This document shows, piece after piece, positions 25,463 through 35,143 of a DNA stretch of 64,000 nt. This DNA comes from an uncultured Clostridia bacterium (GTDB lineage: Bacteria; Bacillota; Clostridia; Christensenellales; CALVMC01). The notes beneath the pieces are model-generated. The model ran no database searches. It had not been told where the DNA came from and saw only the letters and a program-made list of their open reading frames with translations. Numbering within the stretch: the stretch's first letter is position 1; the number at the start of each line of letters is the position of its first letter. Both the position numbers and the translations under genes were made by a program. The stretch covers positions 1 to 64,000 of the forward strand of contig CALVMC010000005.1 in NCBI GenBank assembly GCA_944342015.1. Reading direction: 5' to 3'.

Positions 25463-27667
25463 TCAATCTTCTTTCTTTTCAGTATTGACGGTCTTTTTTT
25501 CCGATTCGGAATTTTTTACGGACTCTTTTTTATCCGTCTTGTCTTTTTCCTTTAAAGTCGGTTTTTTAACCTTGCTTTCCGCAGCCGTTTTCTGAGCATC
25601 TTTTGCGCCGTCTTTTTTTTCATCGTCTTTTAAAGAAGCGTCTTTGTTTTCGGTTTCGGATTTTGCGTTGTCGGAATTTTCCGATTTTATTTCCTTTTTA
25701 TCAGGTTCGGCTTTTGCAGGTGAAGTTTTAGCCTCATCCTTTTTGACGGTTATTACCGCAGGCATTTCGGCTTTGCTTCTTGCGTTAATGGCGTCTATTA
25801 CCTCTTTTGCATCGGCTCCGTTGAAGAGCATATCCACTTCGTCGGTATATATAGTATCCTTTTCGAAAAGTACTTTTACCATATTTTCAAGTATGCTGCG
25901 GTTTTTATTGAGAATATCGAGAGCTTTCTTATAACAGCCGTCCATTATCTTTTTAATTTCCGCGTCTACCTTTCCTGCCATTTCTTCGCTGCTGTATGAA
26001 TGTTGCTGGTAATCTCTTCCTAAAAAGACTTCCTGACTTCCTCCTAAATATATGTTCCCGATCTCGTCGCTCATACCCCATTCTGCAACCATATTTCTTG
26101 CAATCTGAGTCGCTCTCTGAATATCGTTCGAAGCGCCGGATGAGATGTCTTTTATAACGATTGCTTCTGCTCCCCTGCCGCCGAGCATCATTGTTATGTT
26201 GTCGAGAAGTTTTTGTTTCGTTACATGATTATCGTCGTTTTCCGGCCTTGTAAGAGTATATCCTGCCGCCATTCCTCTCGGAACTATCGATACTTCCTGA
26301 ACCTCGTCGCAGCCCTCCAAGGTTTTTGCAATAATTGCGTGACCTGCTTCGTGGTATGCGGTTATTCTCTTGTCGTTTTCCGTTACTACTCTGCTCTTCT
26401 TTTTAGGTCCTGCAATTACCTTGTTGATACCTTCGAGAACATCTGCCATAAGTATCTGAGTTCTGCCGTTTCTTGCGGCAAGTATTGCGGCTTCGTTAAG
26501 AAGATTTTCAATGTCGGCTCCCGTAAATCCGCTTGTCATACGGGCAACGGTTTTAAAGTTTACGTCGGGGGCGAGTATCTTGTTTCTCGAATGTACTTTG
26601 AGAATAAGTTCCCTTCCTTTAACATCGGGAGGACTTACATAAATCTGTCTGTCGAATCTGCCCGGTCTTAAAAGGGCGGGATCCAATACATCGGCTCTGT
26701 TTGTTGCCGCCATTATTATTATTTCGTCGCTTGTCTCGAAGCCGTCCATCTGAACAAGAAGCTGGTTCAGAGTCTGCTCCCTTTCGTCGTTGCCGCCGCC
26801 TAAGCCTGCCCCTCTCTGTCTTCCCACGGCGTCGATTTCGTCAATAAATATAATACAAGGCATATTGTGTTTTGCCTGGTCGAACAAGTCTCTTACCCTG
26901 CTTGCGCCGATACCTACAAACATTTCGACAAAGTCGCTTCCGCTGATAGAAAAGAAGGCTACATTCGCTTCGCCCGCTACGGCTTTTGCAAATAAAGTTT
27001 TACCCGTTCCGGGCGGACCTACCAAAAGCACCCCTTTGGGAACCCTTGCTCCGAGCGCTTTGAATTTCTGCGGATTTTTGAGAAATTCAACAATTTCCTG
27101 TAATTCTTCCTTCTCTTCGTCGGCTCCCGCAACATCGCTGAATCTTACCTTTATATCGGTATTGAGTCTTGCTTTGGTCTTTCCGAAACTCATTGCCTTG
27201 TTATTTGCGCCGTTGGACATTCTCATAAGTATCACGAACATTATAATGATAAGCACAAATCCGCCAAGGGTAATAAGTACATTAGACCACATTGCGCTTT
27301 TGCTGGGGTCGTTATAGGAAACCGTCGGTTTGTTAAGAGGGGTTTCCACTCCGTCTACGATAACCGTATCGGGAAGAGAATCAAACCATTCGGTAAAGTT
27401 CGCTCTCGAAGAAATCTTTGCGACATAATCGGCTTTCGAAGGAAATTGACTTTCTTCTATTTTGCTGCCTACCTTTCTTGCATATACGGTATAACTTCCT
27501 TCCACATAGACATTGGTTATTCCGTTAGACTTTATCATCTGTTGAAGTTCGGTATAATCCACGGTTTCGGGGCTGTTTGCGTTATTGAGTAAAATCGATA
27601 CCATAACTATGGCAACTATCAAAAGCGCTATAATTAAAACTGTATTTATAATTTTTCTGGTTTTCAA
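25463..27667 (-). CDS. ftsH: ATP-dependent zinc metalloprotease FtsH
   Basis: 734 residues. Two N-terminal membrane helices (about 8-28 and 129-149) enclose an extracytoplasmic domain. The AAA module carries Walker A GPPGTGKT (217-224), Walker B IIFIDEID (272-279) and the arginine-finger region LLRPGRFDR. The zinc site HEAGH is at 439-443. FtsH extracts and degrades damaged membrane proteins and short-lived regulators and is needed for sporulation in Bacillus. The start is TTG, with GGAG 8 bases upstream. From about residue 637 a 100-residue Lys/Glu/Asp/Ser-rich tail extends beyond the normal C-terminus. In many Firmicutes ftsH follows tilS-hpt; here tilS is 8 kb away. Confidence 0.96.
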   Translation of the reverse strand: MKTRKIINTVLIIALLIVAIVMVSILLNNANSPETVDYTELQQMIKSNGITNVYVEGSYTVYARKVGSKIEESQFPSKADYVAKISSRANFTEWFDSLPDTVIVDGVETPLNKPTVSYNDPSKSAMWSNVLITLGGFVLIIIMFVILMRMSNGANNKAMSFGKTKARLNTDIKVRFSDVAGADEEKEELQEIVEFLKNPQKFKALGARVPKGVLLVGPPGTGKTLFAKAVAGEANVAFFSISGSDFVEMFVGIGASRVRDLFDQAKHNMPCIIFIDEIDAVGRQRGAGLGGGNDEREQTLNQLLVQMDGFETSDEIIIMAATNRADVLDPALLRPGRFDRQIYVSPPDVKGRELILKVHSRNKILAPDVNFKTVARMTSGFTGADIENLLNEAAILAARNGRTQILMADVLEGINKVIAGPKKKSRVVTENDKRITAYHEAGHAIIAKTLEGCDEVQEVSIVPRGMAAGYTLTRPENDDNHVTKQKLLDNITMMLGGRGAEAIVIKDISSGASNDIQRATQIARNMVAEWGMSDEIGNIYLGGSQEVFLGRDYQQHSYSSEEMAGKVDAEIKKIMDGCYKKALDILNKNRSILENMVKVLFEKDTIYTDEVDMLFNGADAKEVIDAINARSKAEMPAVITVKKDEAKTSPAKAEPDKKEIKSENSDNAKSETENKDASLKDDEKKDGAKDAQKTAAESKVKKPTLKEKDKTDKKESVKNSESEKKTVNTEKKED

Positions 27668-27697
27668 TTGATATCTCCGTAAAATAATATTTAAATA

Positions 27698-27725
27698 ATT
27701 ATAACATATAATTTATTTTTGGCAA
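27698..27725 (-). promoter_or_regulatory. Promoter of ftsH
   Basis: Minus strand: TTGCCA (27720-27725), 16-base spacer, TATAAT (27698-27703). Confidence 0.6.
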
Positions 27726-27802
27726 ACTTTTTATATAAAAATTCGTTTTCAAAAAGTCTTTATATATACTTACAATAATTGCCTTAAAAAAATAACCGTG
27801 TT

Positions 27803-28234
27803 TTATACGCACATTTTTAATGCGAGCGCAATTTTTTCCGCCATATTTTCGACAAACGCCAGTTCTACGTTAAGAAGCTGTTTCAAAAAATTTTTTTCGT
27901 AATTGTTTACTATCCCCATAATACCTATATCCCCTACTTTTTCTTCCTTTTTCGCAACTCCTCCCGGATACAGTCCCCCTTCGACCACCTTTATAACTCC
28001 GATATCCTCTTTTGCTCCGAGCGCTGCGTCCACTGCTATAATTTTACTTCCCTTATGGTTTTCTTTTACATGGGTTAAATAATCTTTTAAATTCTGTCTG
28101 TTTATCGGTCTTTCTACCGTTCCGTACACATATGCGTCTACCGAGTACTTTGCAGTCAGTTTGCTCCCCACAATAGGGCCTAAACTGTCCCCGCAAATTT
28201 TTTCGCTCCCTATACAAAGTATTACAGCCTTCAT
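27803..28234 (-). CDS. yyaC: Spore protease YyaC-like
   Basis: 143 residues, slightly shorter than Bacillus YyaC. The signature runs CIGSEKICGDSLGPIVGSKL at the start, then VYGTVERPINRQNL, IIAVDAALG and VGDIGIMGIVNN. The fold resembles hydrogenase-maturation and GPR-type proteases, with the conserved Asp in GDSLGP and the Asp in VDAALG as candidate metal or catalytic residues. The role in spores is poorly known. The ribosome site is AAGGAAGG. Divergent from cvpA. Confidence 0.85.
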   Translation of the reverse strand: MKAVILCIGSEKICGDSLGPIVGSKLTAKYSVDAYVYGTVERPINRQNLKDYLTHVKENHKGSKIIAVDAALGAKEDIGVIKVVEGGLYPGGVAKKEEKVGDIGIMGIVNNYEKNFLKQLLNVELAFVENMAEKIALALKMCV

Positions 28235-28550
28235 GTTTCCTTCCTTTTGACTTGTATGTCGAAAATTATCTTATTTTTTCATATAACGGTTTTTTGACTT
28301 CGTCTTTTTCTATAAAATTATTGACAAATTCTTTCTCGTTATTCTGTAAACTTTTTTCGCTGTTGTTTCCTTTTTCGGTTTTTTTTGTGAATTTTGAAAA
28401 GATATATAAAATTTTTTCGGGTTACCTCTTGATTTTTTTTATAATTATGTTTAAAATTAATACATAATATATACAAATATATTAGTTTAAAGTTTTCGGT
28501 ATATCGCTACCGTTTCGGGTAATCATTTATAAAGATTTAAAAGGAGCAAT
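28235..28550. other. Divergent intergenic region yyaC/cvpA
   Basis: AT-rich. A 71-codon plus-strand frame (28252-28467) is low-complexity Phe/Ser with no ribosome site and is not accepted as a gene. Nothing else recognised. Confidence 0.4.
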
Positions 28551-29360
28551 ATGAGCTGGATTGTCGATGTAGTTATTGTCGCATTTCTTATTATCGCAAC
28601 GGTTATCGGCGTTTATAAAGGCGCTATCAAAGGCTTTTTAGGTCTTGCCTTTCTCGTCGCTAATATAGTACTGTCTATATGGCTTTCCAAATATCTTGCT
28701 TCTTATCTTATGGGAACTTCATTCGGCGATACCCTTCAAATATGGGTGAACACTTGGTTTACCGGCTCAAACGAAGCTCTTTTCAATTCCGTTTTAACTA
28801 AAACGGACAGCGAACTGTTTATTTTATACGAAGGGGTTCAGGTGCCTTTTGCGACAGCTCTCGAATATGCTAAAATTCCCTCCTTTCTTGCCCCCACTAT
28901 AACCTCGGCAGTATTTGCGGTTGCAGAAAGCGGATACACTCTTGCACAGGTGTTGGTTCCTTCGATATCGTCTTTTATTATGATTATTTTATCTTGCGTG
29001 ATACTTCTTATATTTTTTGCTATCGTATTCGGTATAATAAAAGCCTTTCTGAAAAAACTTCTCGTAAACAAAGCGGCAAGAGGTATCGACAGAGTACTCG
29101 GGGCGGTTTTCGGTCTTTTAAAAGGCGTTCTTCTTGTCCTTATATTCTTCCTTGCACTGAATATGTTCAGCAATATTCCGGCTCTCGAAAGTACCTTTGC
29201 GGCAATAAATTCTTCGTTTATAGGCGGCTTTATTTATTCGACGAATATTCTGCAACTTATGCTCGACGCATTTGCAAATCTGCAACAGTTTTTCTCGGAA
29301 GCCATAACGTCGATGTTCGATACCGCTCAGATTTTTTCACTCGCCATCAAGGCGGTTTAA
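28551..29360 (+). CDS. CvpA family membrane protein
   Basis: 269 residues with four to five membrane helices. The family pattern appears near the N-terminus (IVDVVIVAFLIIATVIGVYK, then AIKGFLGL) and in the C-terminal half (ARGIDRVLGAVFGLLKGVLL). An extra loop of about 50 residues sits between helices 2 and 3. CvpA proteins are linked to colicin V export in E. coli and more widely to envelope maintenance; in Bacillota the relative YshB has no fixed role. AAGGAGC lies 6 bases before the ATG. Single gene. Confidence 0.8.
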   Translation: MSWIVDVVIVAFLIIATVIGVYKGAIKGFLGLAFLVANIVLSIWLSKYLASYLMGTSFGDTLQIWVNTWFTGSNEALFNSVLTKTDSELFILYEGVQVPFATALEYAKIPSFLAPTITSAVFAVAESGYTLAQVLVPSISSFIMIILSCVILLIFFAIVFGIIKAFLKKLLVNKAARGIDRVLGAVFGLLKGVLLVLIFFLALNMFSNIPALESTFAAINSSFIGGFIYSTNILQLMLDAFANLQQFFSEAITSMFDTAQIFSLAIKAV

Positions 29361-29392
29361 AAAAGTCTTTCCGTTTATATTTTTCGGCTTTG

Positions 29393-29552
29393 TTTAATTC
29401 TAGCGTTATTTACAGTCAAACAGGTTTTTTGGGGAGAAAAATAGCCGTCGTCTGAAAGTTTAATTCTACCGTTATTTACCGTCAAACAGGTGCCTATTTG
29501 TCGCCATAAATTACTTCAATTTAATTCTCCCTCTTTTACTACCAAATAAGCT
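29393..29552 (+). repeat. Three direct repeats of about 33 bases
   Basis: Copies start at 29393, 29459 and 29520 (periods 66 and 61). Copies 1 and 2 differ at 2 of 33 positions; both begin TTTAATTCTA and end GTCAAACAGGT. Copy 3 keeps the first 9 bases (TTTAATTCT) and is degenerate after that. They lie in the non-coding 29361-29824 gap after cvpA. Confidence 0.75.
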
Positions 29553-29824
29553 ACCCGTTTGTTTTACGAAATTAAGATTAAATTCAATCTTTTTGCAGCG
29601 TTAAATTATCAAGTACTTATTGAAAATCAGACACTTTTTAATAAACTTTCCGAATCCTTTTCCTTGTTCTTCATATTATTTTTAAAATTTTTAAATAACC
29701 GATAGTTATTATTATTTCTTTTGTTGTATTTTCCTTTGTTAAATGATAAAATATTCTTAAAATAAAATTTTTTGACAGTAACCCCGAAACTCAATCGGGC
29801 ATAATATTTAAATCAGGTGCTTTT
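29553..29824. other. Intergenic region upstream of cysE
   Basis: AT-rich. TTGACA at 29772-29777 is followed by a short inverted repeat CCCGA/TCGGG and TAATAT at 29802-29807. The spacing (24) is too long for a standard promoter, so regulation of cysE cannot be read with confidence. No T-box or S-box seen. Confidence 0.35.
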
Positions 29825-30493
29825 ATGAATAAATACGATAGATCAATAATAGACGCTATTATGCAGCGGGATCCTGCGGCAAGAAGTAAGTTCGAAGTGT
29901 ATTTTACTTACAGCGGATTCAAAGCCCTTAAAAGACACAGAAGGGCTCATTGGTTTTATAAACACAATATGAAATTTATCGCCCGTTGCATAAGTCAGCG
30001 AACAAAATTTCTTACAGGTATAGAAATACATCCGGGAGCAACAATAGGAACAGGTGTATTTATCGATCACGGTTCGGGAGTCGTAATAGGCGAAACGGCA
30101 GTTATCGGAAACAATGTCACCATTTATCAGGGCGTCACTTTGGGCGGTACCGGTAAAGATATAGGAAAAAGGCACCCTACCATAGAAGACAATGTCGTAA
30201 TTTCTGCGGGGGCAAAAATATTGGGACCTTTTACCGTAGGCCATGACAGCAAGATAGGCGCAGGAAGCGTGGTTCTTAAAGAAGTTCCTCCCTTCTGCAC
30301 GGTTGTAGGAGTTCCCGGAAGAATAGTCAAAATGTCGGGCGAAAGGGTTGACGACCTTAATCATATCAAACTTCCCGACCCTGCTCTCGAAGAGTTCAGA
30401 AGACTGAACAACAGACTCACCGCCCTTGAAGAGCAACACAATATTCAGAACAAATATACTATAACCAACGACTTTGAGGAGAAAGAAAATTAA
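29825..30493 (+). CDS. cysE: Serine O-acetyltransferase
   Basis: 222 residues. N-terminal helical domain, then left-handed beta-helix hexapeptide repeats (IHPGATIGTGVFIDHGSGVV; IGETAVIGNNVTIYQGVTLG) with the catalytic Asp-His pair of the IDHG motif, and a C-terminal tail. It makes O-acetylserine from serine and acetyl-CoA, the first step of cysteine synthesis. The stop codon overlaps the cysS start (TAATG), so cysteine supply and tRNA-Cys charging are co-expressed, an arrangement common in Firmicutes. The ribosome site AGGTGC is modest. Confidence 0.93.
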   Translation: MNKYDRSIIDAIMQRDPAARSKFEVYFTYSGFKALKRHRRAHWFYKHNMKFIARCISQRTKFLTGIEIHPGATIGTGVFIDHGSGVVIGETAVIGNNVTIYQGVTLGGTGKDIGKRHPTIEDNVVISAGAKILGPFTVGHDSKIGAGSVVLKEVPPFCTVVGVPGRIVKMSGERVDDLNHIKLPDPALEEFRRLNNRLTALEEQHNIQNKYTITNDFEEKEN

Positions 30494-31881
30494 TGCTTAA
30501 ACTGTATAACACCCTTTCCAGAAAAAAAGAGATTTTCAATCCGCTATCGGATAACACCGTAAAAATGTATTCGTGCGGTCCTACGGTATACAACTTTGCC
30601 CATATCGGAAATATGCGCACCTATATTTTTATGGATATATTGAGAAGAACATTGAAATTCTGCGGCTATAAACTCAAAGGCGTTATGAATGTAACCGATG
30701 TAGGACACCTTCTTTCGGACAGCGACGACGGCGAAGATAAAATGGAAGTCGCCGCAAGGAAGCAACAGAAATCGGTTAAGGAAATAGCCGATACTTATGC
30801 CAAGGCTTTTTTTGAAGACCTTGAAAAATTAAATATCGAAAAACCCGAAATAATTGCTTACGCAACCGAACATATCAAGGAAATGATAGAATATGTCAAG
30901 GAACTTCAAAAGGCGGGATACGCATACGAAATAAGCGACGGAATATACTTTGACACATCGAAGTTCAAAGACTACGGAAAACTTTCCGGTATAGATATCG
31001 AAAATCAGCTTGCGGGAGCAAGAGTTGAAGTAAACGACGAAAAAAGGAACAGCATAGATTTTGCTCTTTGGAAGAAAGCCGATCCCAATCACATAATGCA
31101 ATGGGAAAGTCCTTGGGGTATGGGTTATCCCGGCTGGCATATAGAATGCAGCGCCATGAGCAGAAAATACCTTGGTATGCCCTTCGATATTCACACCGGC
31201 GGAGTGGACCATATACCCATACATCACGAAAACGAAATTGCTCAGAACGAAGCGCTGACTAAAAACAAATCGGTAAACTTCTGGATGCACGGAGAGTTCA
31301 TGCTCGTTGATAACGGAAAAATGAGCAAAAGCCTTAACAATACTTACACTATAAGCGACCTTAAAGAAAAAGGTTACTCTGCAATGGATTTCAGATATTT
31401 TTGCCTTAATACCCATTACCGCAAAAAACTTAACTTCACTTTCGATTCCATGAATTTTGCAAAAACTTCGTACAGAAGACTTAAAGAACAGCTTCTTCTG
31501 CACAAAAACTCAAAAGCCGTTACCGATAAAAAAGTCATAGAAGAATATAAAGAAAAATTCAAAAATGCCGTTGAAGACGATTTGAACATACCCCTTGCGC
31601 TCGGAATACTTTGGACAATGCTGAAAGAAGAAAAGAGCAAGGATATTTACGATACCGCAATATATTTCGATAAGGTTTTAGGTCTTAATCTCGACAAAGA
31701 AGAGTCGGAAGAAAAACCGCAAACAACCCTTCCTCAGGAAATAACCGAACTTGCCGAAAAGAGAAAAAAGGCAAAAGCCGAAAAAAACTTTGCCCTTGCC
31801 GACAGTTTAAGAAATGAAATAGAAAACAAAGGATATTCCATAATCGACAAACCGGGATGTTATGAAATTATTAAAAAATAA
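30493..31881 (+). CDS. cysS: Cysteinyl-tRNA synthetase
   Basis: 462 residues, normal for CysRS. HIGH-type motif in GPTVYNFAHIGNMRTY, zinc ligands including Cys in MYSCGPTV and in GWHIECSAM, KMSKS as GKMSKSLNN, and the C-terminal helical anticodon domain ending PGCYEI. It charges tRNA-Cys. The start overlaps the stop of cysE by one base, with a purine-rich ribosome site in the end of cysE. A terminator follows at 31904. Confidence 0.96.
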   Translation: MLKLYNTLSRKKEIFNPLSDNTVKMYSCGPTVYNFAHIGNMRTYIFMDILRRTLKFCGYKLKGVMNVTDVGHLLSDSDDGEDKMEVAARKQQKSVKEIADTYAKAFFEDLEKLNIEKPEIIAYATEHIKEMIEYVKELQKAGYAYEISDGIYFDTSKFKDYGKLSGIDIENQLAGARVEVNDEKRNSIDFALWKKADPNHIMQWESPWGMGYPGWHIECSAMSRKYLGMPFDIHTGGVDHIPIHHENEIAQNEALTKNKSVNFWMHGEFMLVDNGKMSKSLNNTYTISDLKEKGYSAMDFRYFCLNTHYRKKLNFTFDSMNFAKTSYRRLKEQLLLHKNSKAVTDKKVIEEYKEKFKNAVEDDLNIPLALGILWTMLKEEKSKDIYDTAIYFDKVLGLNLDKEESEEKPQTTLPQEITELAEKRKKAKAEKNFALADSLRNEIENKGYSIIDKPGCYEIIKK

Positions 31882-31903
31882 AATTGTTAAATCGTAACGA
31901 TTG

Positions 31904-31933
31904 AAAGGAAACAATAAAATGTTTCCTTTTTTT
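31904..31933 (+). terminator. Terminator of cysE-cysS
   Basis: Perfect stem AAAGGAAACA (31904-31913) and TGTTTCCTTT (31920-31929) with further T's. Confidence 0.9.
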
Positions 31934-31994
31934 ATACTTTTTTAAATTGTTATGCTTTAAAAGCAATTATAAAATATCGATAATAATCAATAAG

Positions 31995-32031
31995 TATTTT
32001 CTGTGAAGCAATATATTTCTGTGAAACAATA
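31995..32031. repeat. Tandem repeat of 18-19 bases
   Basis: TATTTTCTGTGAAGCAATA followed directly by TATTTCTGTGAAACAATA. It lies in the non-coding 31882-32313 gap, which also holds two copies of the CCCGTCAAACGC-type motif and otherwise nothing I recognise. Confidence 0.6.
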
Positions 32032-32071
32032 TTATTTTATTTTACAACATAAACCTTACATTTTTTAATTT

Positions 32072-32092
32072 AACCCCGTAAAACGCAAGGTT
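32072..32092 (+). repeat. CCCGTCAAACGCA-family motif, copy a
   Basis: AACCCCGTAAAACGCAAGGTT: a short hairpin AACC/GGTT around a variant of the core. Same family as copies at 32240, 41143, 52206 and, inverted, 40974 and 41014. Confidence 0.5.
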
Positions 32093-32239
32093 TGCCTTTA
32101 TTTGAGTAACTTTTTTATAGATAAATCAAATTATTTTATATTTTTTCGATTAAAAATCATTGAAAAGAGAATTTTAAAAACTTTAATTCATTCTGATTTC
32201 AGCACCTTTCCACATACTTTTCCACTTTTAAAAACAAAT

Positions 32240-32262
32240 AAACCCCGTCAAACGCAGGGTTT
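32240..32262 (-). terminator. CCCGTCAAACGCA-family hairpin, likely rmuC terminator
   Basis: AAACCC and GGGTTT pair around the loop CCGTCAAACGCA(plus strand). On the minus strand T-rich sequence follows, 51 bases after the rmuC stop. It is both a repeat copy and a plausible terminator. Confidence 0.55.
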
Positions 32263-32313
32263 ATGTTTGTTTTGACGCTTAACATTAAATTAAAAATACA
32301 TAATGTTTGTATT

Positions 32314-33606
32314 TCAGATAATATCGCCGCTGTCAATGAGTTTAATATCGTCGTCTTTTCCTTCTTCGATATATTCGACTTTGCTGAGTTTCTTTTGTAT
32401 CATATTAGTTCTGTCGCTTGCCTTTTTTATGGTTTCGGTAACCTCTTCGGCTTTGGTCTGAGTTCTCGAAAGCAAATCGGCAAACTTATAAAACTCCCTT
32501 TTGAATATCCCGAGAAGCTGCCATATTTCCGAACTTCTCTTTTCTATCGCCAAAGTTTTAAAGCCCATTTGCAAACTGTTCAAAAATGCGCCGAGAGTAG
32601 TAGGTCCGCATATCATTATTCTGTACTTACTTTGTATTTCTTCTAAAAGCCCGCTTCTTTTCGCTATCTCCGCATATAAACCCTCTACCGGAAGATACAG
32701 TACTCCGAAATCGGTAGTCTTCGGCGGCGCTATGTATTTTTCCTTAATCTTCTTTGCTTCTTCTTTTATTCTTCTTTCAAGATTTTTAGACGCCACTTCA
32801 CAGGCAAATCCGTCGCCCTTTTCCGATGCGTCAACAAGCCTTTGATAATCTTCGAGAGGGAATTTACTGTCTATCGGAAGAAGAATTTTGCCGTTGTCTT
32901 TTCCGGGAAGTATCAATGCAAAGTCAACCTGTTCTTTCCCTTCGACTTGCGGAAATTTTACGAACTGCTCTTCTACAAGAACCTGTTTAAGTAAATTTTC
33001 CAAAGCCACTTCGCCCCATACTCCCCTTGTTTTTACATTGGAAAATACCTTCTTTATATCCGCCACAGAACTTGCAAGGCTTTGTATTTCGCCGAACCCT
33101 TTCTGTACGGCGTCGATTCTTTCCCCTATCAGACTGAACGAACGGTTTAATCTGGTTTCAAGGGTTTCGGAAAGTTTTTCGTCAACAGTAAGCCTCATTT
33201 TTTCAAGTTGTTTTTCGTTGTCGCTTCTGACCTCGGTTAGATTTAAAGATACTTCTTTTCCGAGTTTTTCTATTTTGCTTTCCACGGTTTTTACAAGCTC
33301 GTCTACCCTTCTTTCTATATTCTCGAAGTTGCTGCGCTCCAACTGCGTTATGTTCATTATGTTTCTGTTTATGCTTTCGGCAAATACATTGAGTCCGTTC
33401 TGCTGTATTCTGTTATAAAGCATATCTGAGTTTTTTCTCTCTTCTTCACGAAAGCTGTCTTTTATCTCTTCAACGGCTCCGTGCAGAAGTTCGCCGTCAA
33501 GACCGCCTTTTTCAATGTTTAATTTTCTTATTTTATAAATACAATAACAAAGTCCGATTAATGTAAGTACACATATTACCGTTACGGCTATCAACAGTAT
33601 ATCCAT
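32314..33606 (-). CDS. rmuC: DNA recombination protein RmuC
   Basis: 430 residues. One N-terminal membrane helix (about 2-22), a long coiled coil to about residue 170, then the RmuC nuclease-like domain (KTRGVWGEVALENLLKQVL, IDSKFPLEDYQRLVDA and ICGPTTLGAFLNSLQMGFKT). RmuC limits inversions at short repeats in E. coli; its core belongs to the PD-(D/E)xK-like group. AGGAGG lies 8 bases before the ATG. Single gene, followed by cca upstream on the same strand. Confidence 0.92.
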   Translation of the reverse strand: MDILLIAVTVICVLTLIGLCYCIYKIRKLNIEKGGLDGELLHGAVEEIKDSFREEERKNSDMLYNRIQQNGLNVFAESINRNIMNITQLERSNFENIERRVDELVKTVESKIEKLGKEVSLNLTEVRSDNEKQLEKMRLTVDEKLSETLETRLNRSFSLIGERIDAVQKGFGEIQSLASSVADIKKVFSNVKTRGVWGEVALENLLKQVLVEEQFVKFPQVEGKEQVDFALILPGKDNGKILLPIDSKFPLEDYQRLVDASEKGDGFACEVASKNLERRIKEEAKKIKEKYIAPPKTTDFGVLYLPVEGLYAEIAKRSGLLEEIQSKYRIMICGPTTLGAFLNSLQMGFKTLAIEKRSSEIWQLLGIFKREFYKFADLLSRTQTKAEEVTETIKKASDRTNMIQKKLSKVEYIEEGKDDDIKLIDSGDII

Positions 33607-33720
33607 TTTATTTCCTCCTTTGCTTTTTCGTTGTTTTGTAAATTATTTATCTTTTTTCCTTTGCTTGCAGATAAAACATATTGAATACCTATTCTTTATT
33701 ATAAAAGATTTATTTAATGG

Positions 33721-35094
33721 TTATAGTAAGAAATCAAAGGTTAAAAGCTCGTCTTTATTTTCTAAAAGTTTAAGACATTCTTTTTTAGTATATCTTTTCA
33801 GCATAAAAACACCTTTATACAAAACCGAATTTAAGGCTTTTTTTATTTCCGTTCCTTTATATCCTAAGTTCAGTAAGTCCTCTCCGTTTATAGGAAGTTC
33901 TCTTACGGTTATAGGAATCTTTTGTTCTCTCATTATTTCGTATTGCTCTTTGATTCTCTTTGCTCCCAAGGCATTATTATAAGGTTCTTTTTTTGCAGCA
34001 GCGTCACATTCCATAAGTTTTATAAGTTTTTCTATTATACCGCTGTGCCTGCATATGAACATTCTGACATTTTCTACTTTTTCGCTGCACTTTATATCGA
34101 ATTCGTGACAGGATATCAATTCGTAAACTTCTTTTCTTTCATTTGACGAAAAACCGGTTCTTTTAAGTATCCCGTCTGCAAGCTGCGCGCCGAGCTGTGC
34201 GTGACCTGTGCATTTGAAATATTTTTTTATTCTGTCCGGCTTTCCAATATCGTGAAGAAGAGCGGGCAATCTGACATCTATATCGGAATATTTAAAAGCA
34301 TACAGACTGTGTTCGTAAACATCGAAGCAGTGGAAATTTTTATTCTGCCCGATTCCCTTGCAATCGGTAAGTTCGGGCATTATATAGGAAAGCACTCCGA
34401 TTTCGTCCGCAAATCTTATAGCGCTGTAATGCGCAAAAGGTATTTTTGCATACATTTTGTCAAGATTAATCAGGTATTTCAATTCCTGTCCTATTCTTTC
34501 TTTTGCTATTTCTTTTATTTTAAAGGCGCATTTTTTTGCCGAAAGAATAACTTCTTCGCTTGCTTTGTAGTTTAATCCTTCTTTAAACCTTATAAGTCTC
34601 AAAAGCCTTAATCCGTCTTCGGAAAATGTTTGCATTGCGTTTTTAGGGGTTTTTAATATTTTGTTTTTCAAATCTTCGGCTCCGCCGACAGGGTTTTCTA
34701 TTTTATTTTCAAGAATATCGTAGTAAATTGCGTTAACGGTAAAATCACGGCGTAAAGCGTCTGTTTCAATATCTTCGGTAAAAGCCGTATCGTAAGGTCT
34801 GTGCTTTCCGCTCATATCGTAACTGTCGGTTCTGAACGAAGTGAATTCGTATTTTTCTTTTCCTTTGCTTACGGAAATTGTCCTGAATTTAGGACTTTCT
34901 GCCGTTATTTTAAAGTCACAAGCGCATTCTTTTATAACTCTTTCGGAAAATGCGCCTGTAATATCGATGTCTTCGGTTTCTCTTCCTTCCAGTCCGTCAC
35001 GAACCGCACCGCCTACAATATAAAGTTTTTTATTGCAGTTCTTAAATATTTTTTCGGCAAGAATTTTTAAATTTTCGCTGACCTTAATCAACAA
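33721..35094 (-). CDS. cca: CCA tRNA nucleotidyltransferase (with HD domain)
   Basis: 457 residues. Class II nucleotidyltransferase head: IVGGAVRDGLEGRETEDIDI (catalytic Asp pair in DID), RRDFTVNAIYYD and RLLRLIRF. A C-terminal HD phosphohydrolase domain is present (LLHDIGKPDRIKKYFKC and GHAQLGAQ). It adds or repairs the CCA end of tRNAs. The start is TTG: two consecutive TTG codons (35094 and 35091) follow AAGGAG, and the second has the better spacing. It lies 49 bases downstream of tilS, so two tRNA-maturation genes may share a transcript. Confidence 0.93.
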   Translation of the reverse strand: MLIKVSENLKILAEKIFKNCNKKLYIVGGAVRDGLEGRETEDIDITGAFSERVIKECACDFKITAESPKFRTISVSKGKEKYEFTSFRTDSYDMSGKHRPYDTAFTEDIETDALRRDFTVNAIYYDILENKIENPVGGAEDLKNKILKTPKNAMQTFSEDGLRLLRLIRFKEGLNYKASEEVILSAKKCAFKIKEIAKERIGQELKYLINLDKMYAKIPFAHYSAIRFADEIGVLSYIMPELTDCKGIGQNKNFHCFDVYEHSLYAFKYSDIDVRLPALLHDIGKPDRIKKYFKCTGHAQLGAQLADGILKRTGFSSNERKEVYELISCHEFDIKCSEKVENVRMFICRHSGIIEKLIKLMECDAAAKKEPYNNALGAKRIKEQYEIMREQKIPITVRELPINGEDLLNLGYKGTEIKKALNSVLYKGVFMLKRYTKKECLKLLENKDELLTFDFLL

Positions 35095-35143
35095 TTTTCT
35101 CCTTCATTTCAAAAATAAATACGGTAAGGTTTTAAAGAAATAT

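Noticed and set aside
26213-26671. 152-codon plus-strand frame inside ftsH
   Set aside because: Antisense shadow of the ftsH AAA domain; Cys/Tyr/Phe-rich with no start signal.
28252-28467. 71-codon plus-strand frame between yyaC and cvpA
   Set aside because: Phe/Ser low complexity from T-rich DNA, no ribosome site, overlaps the divergent promoter region.
29393-29552. CRISPR array
   Set aside because: Only three units, the third degenerate, and no cas genes within the window.
29843-31503. Long minus-strand frames of about 200 codons across cysE and cysS
   Set aside because: They are antisense to strongly conserved genes, have no ribosome sites and read as low-complexity Phe/Tyr-rich protein.
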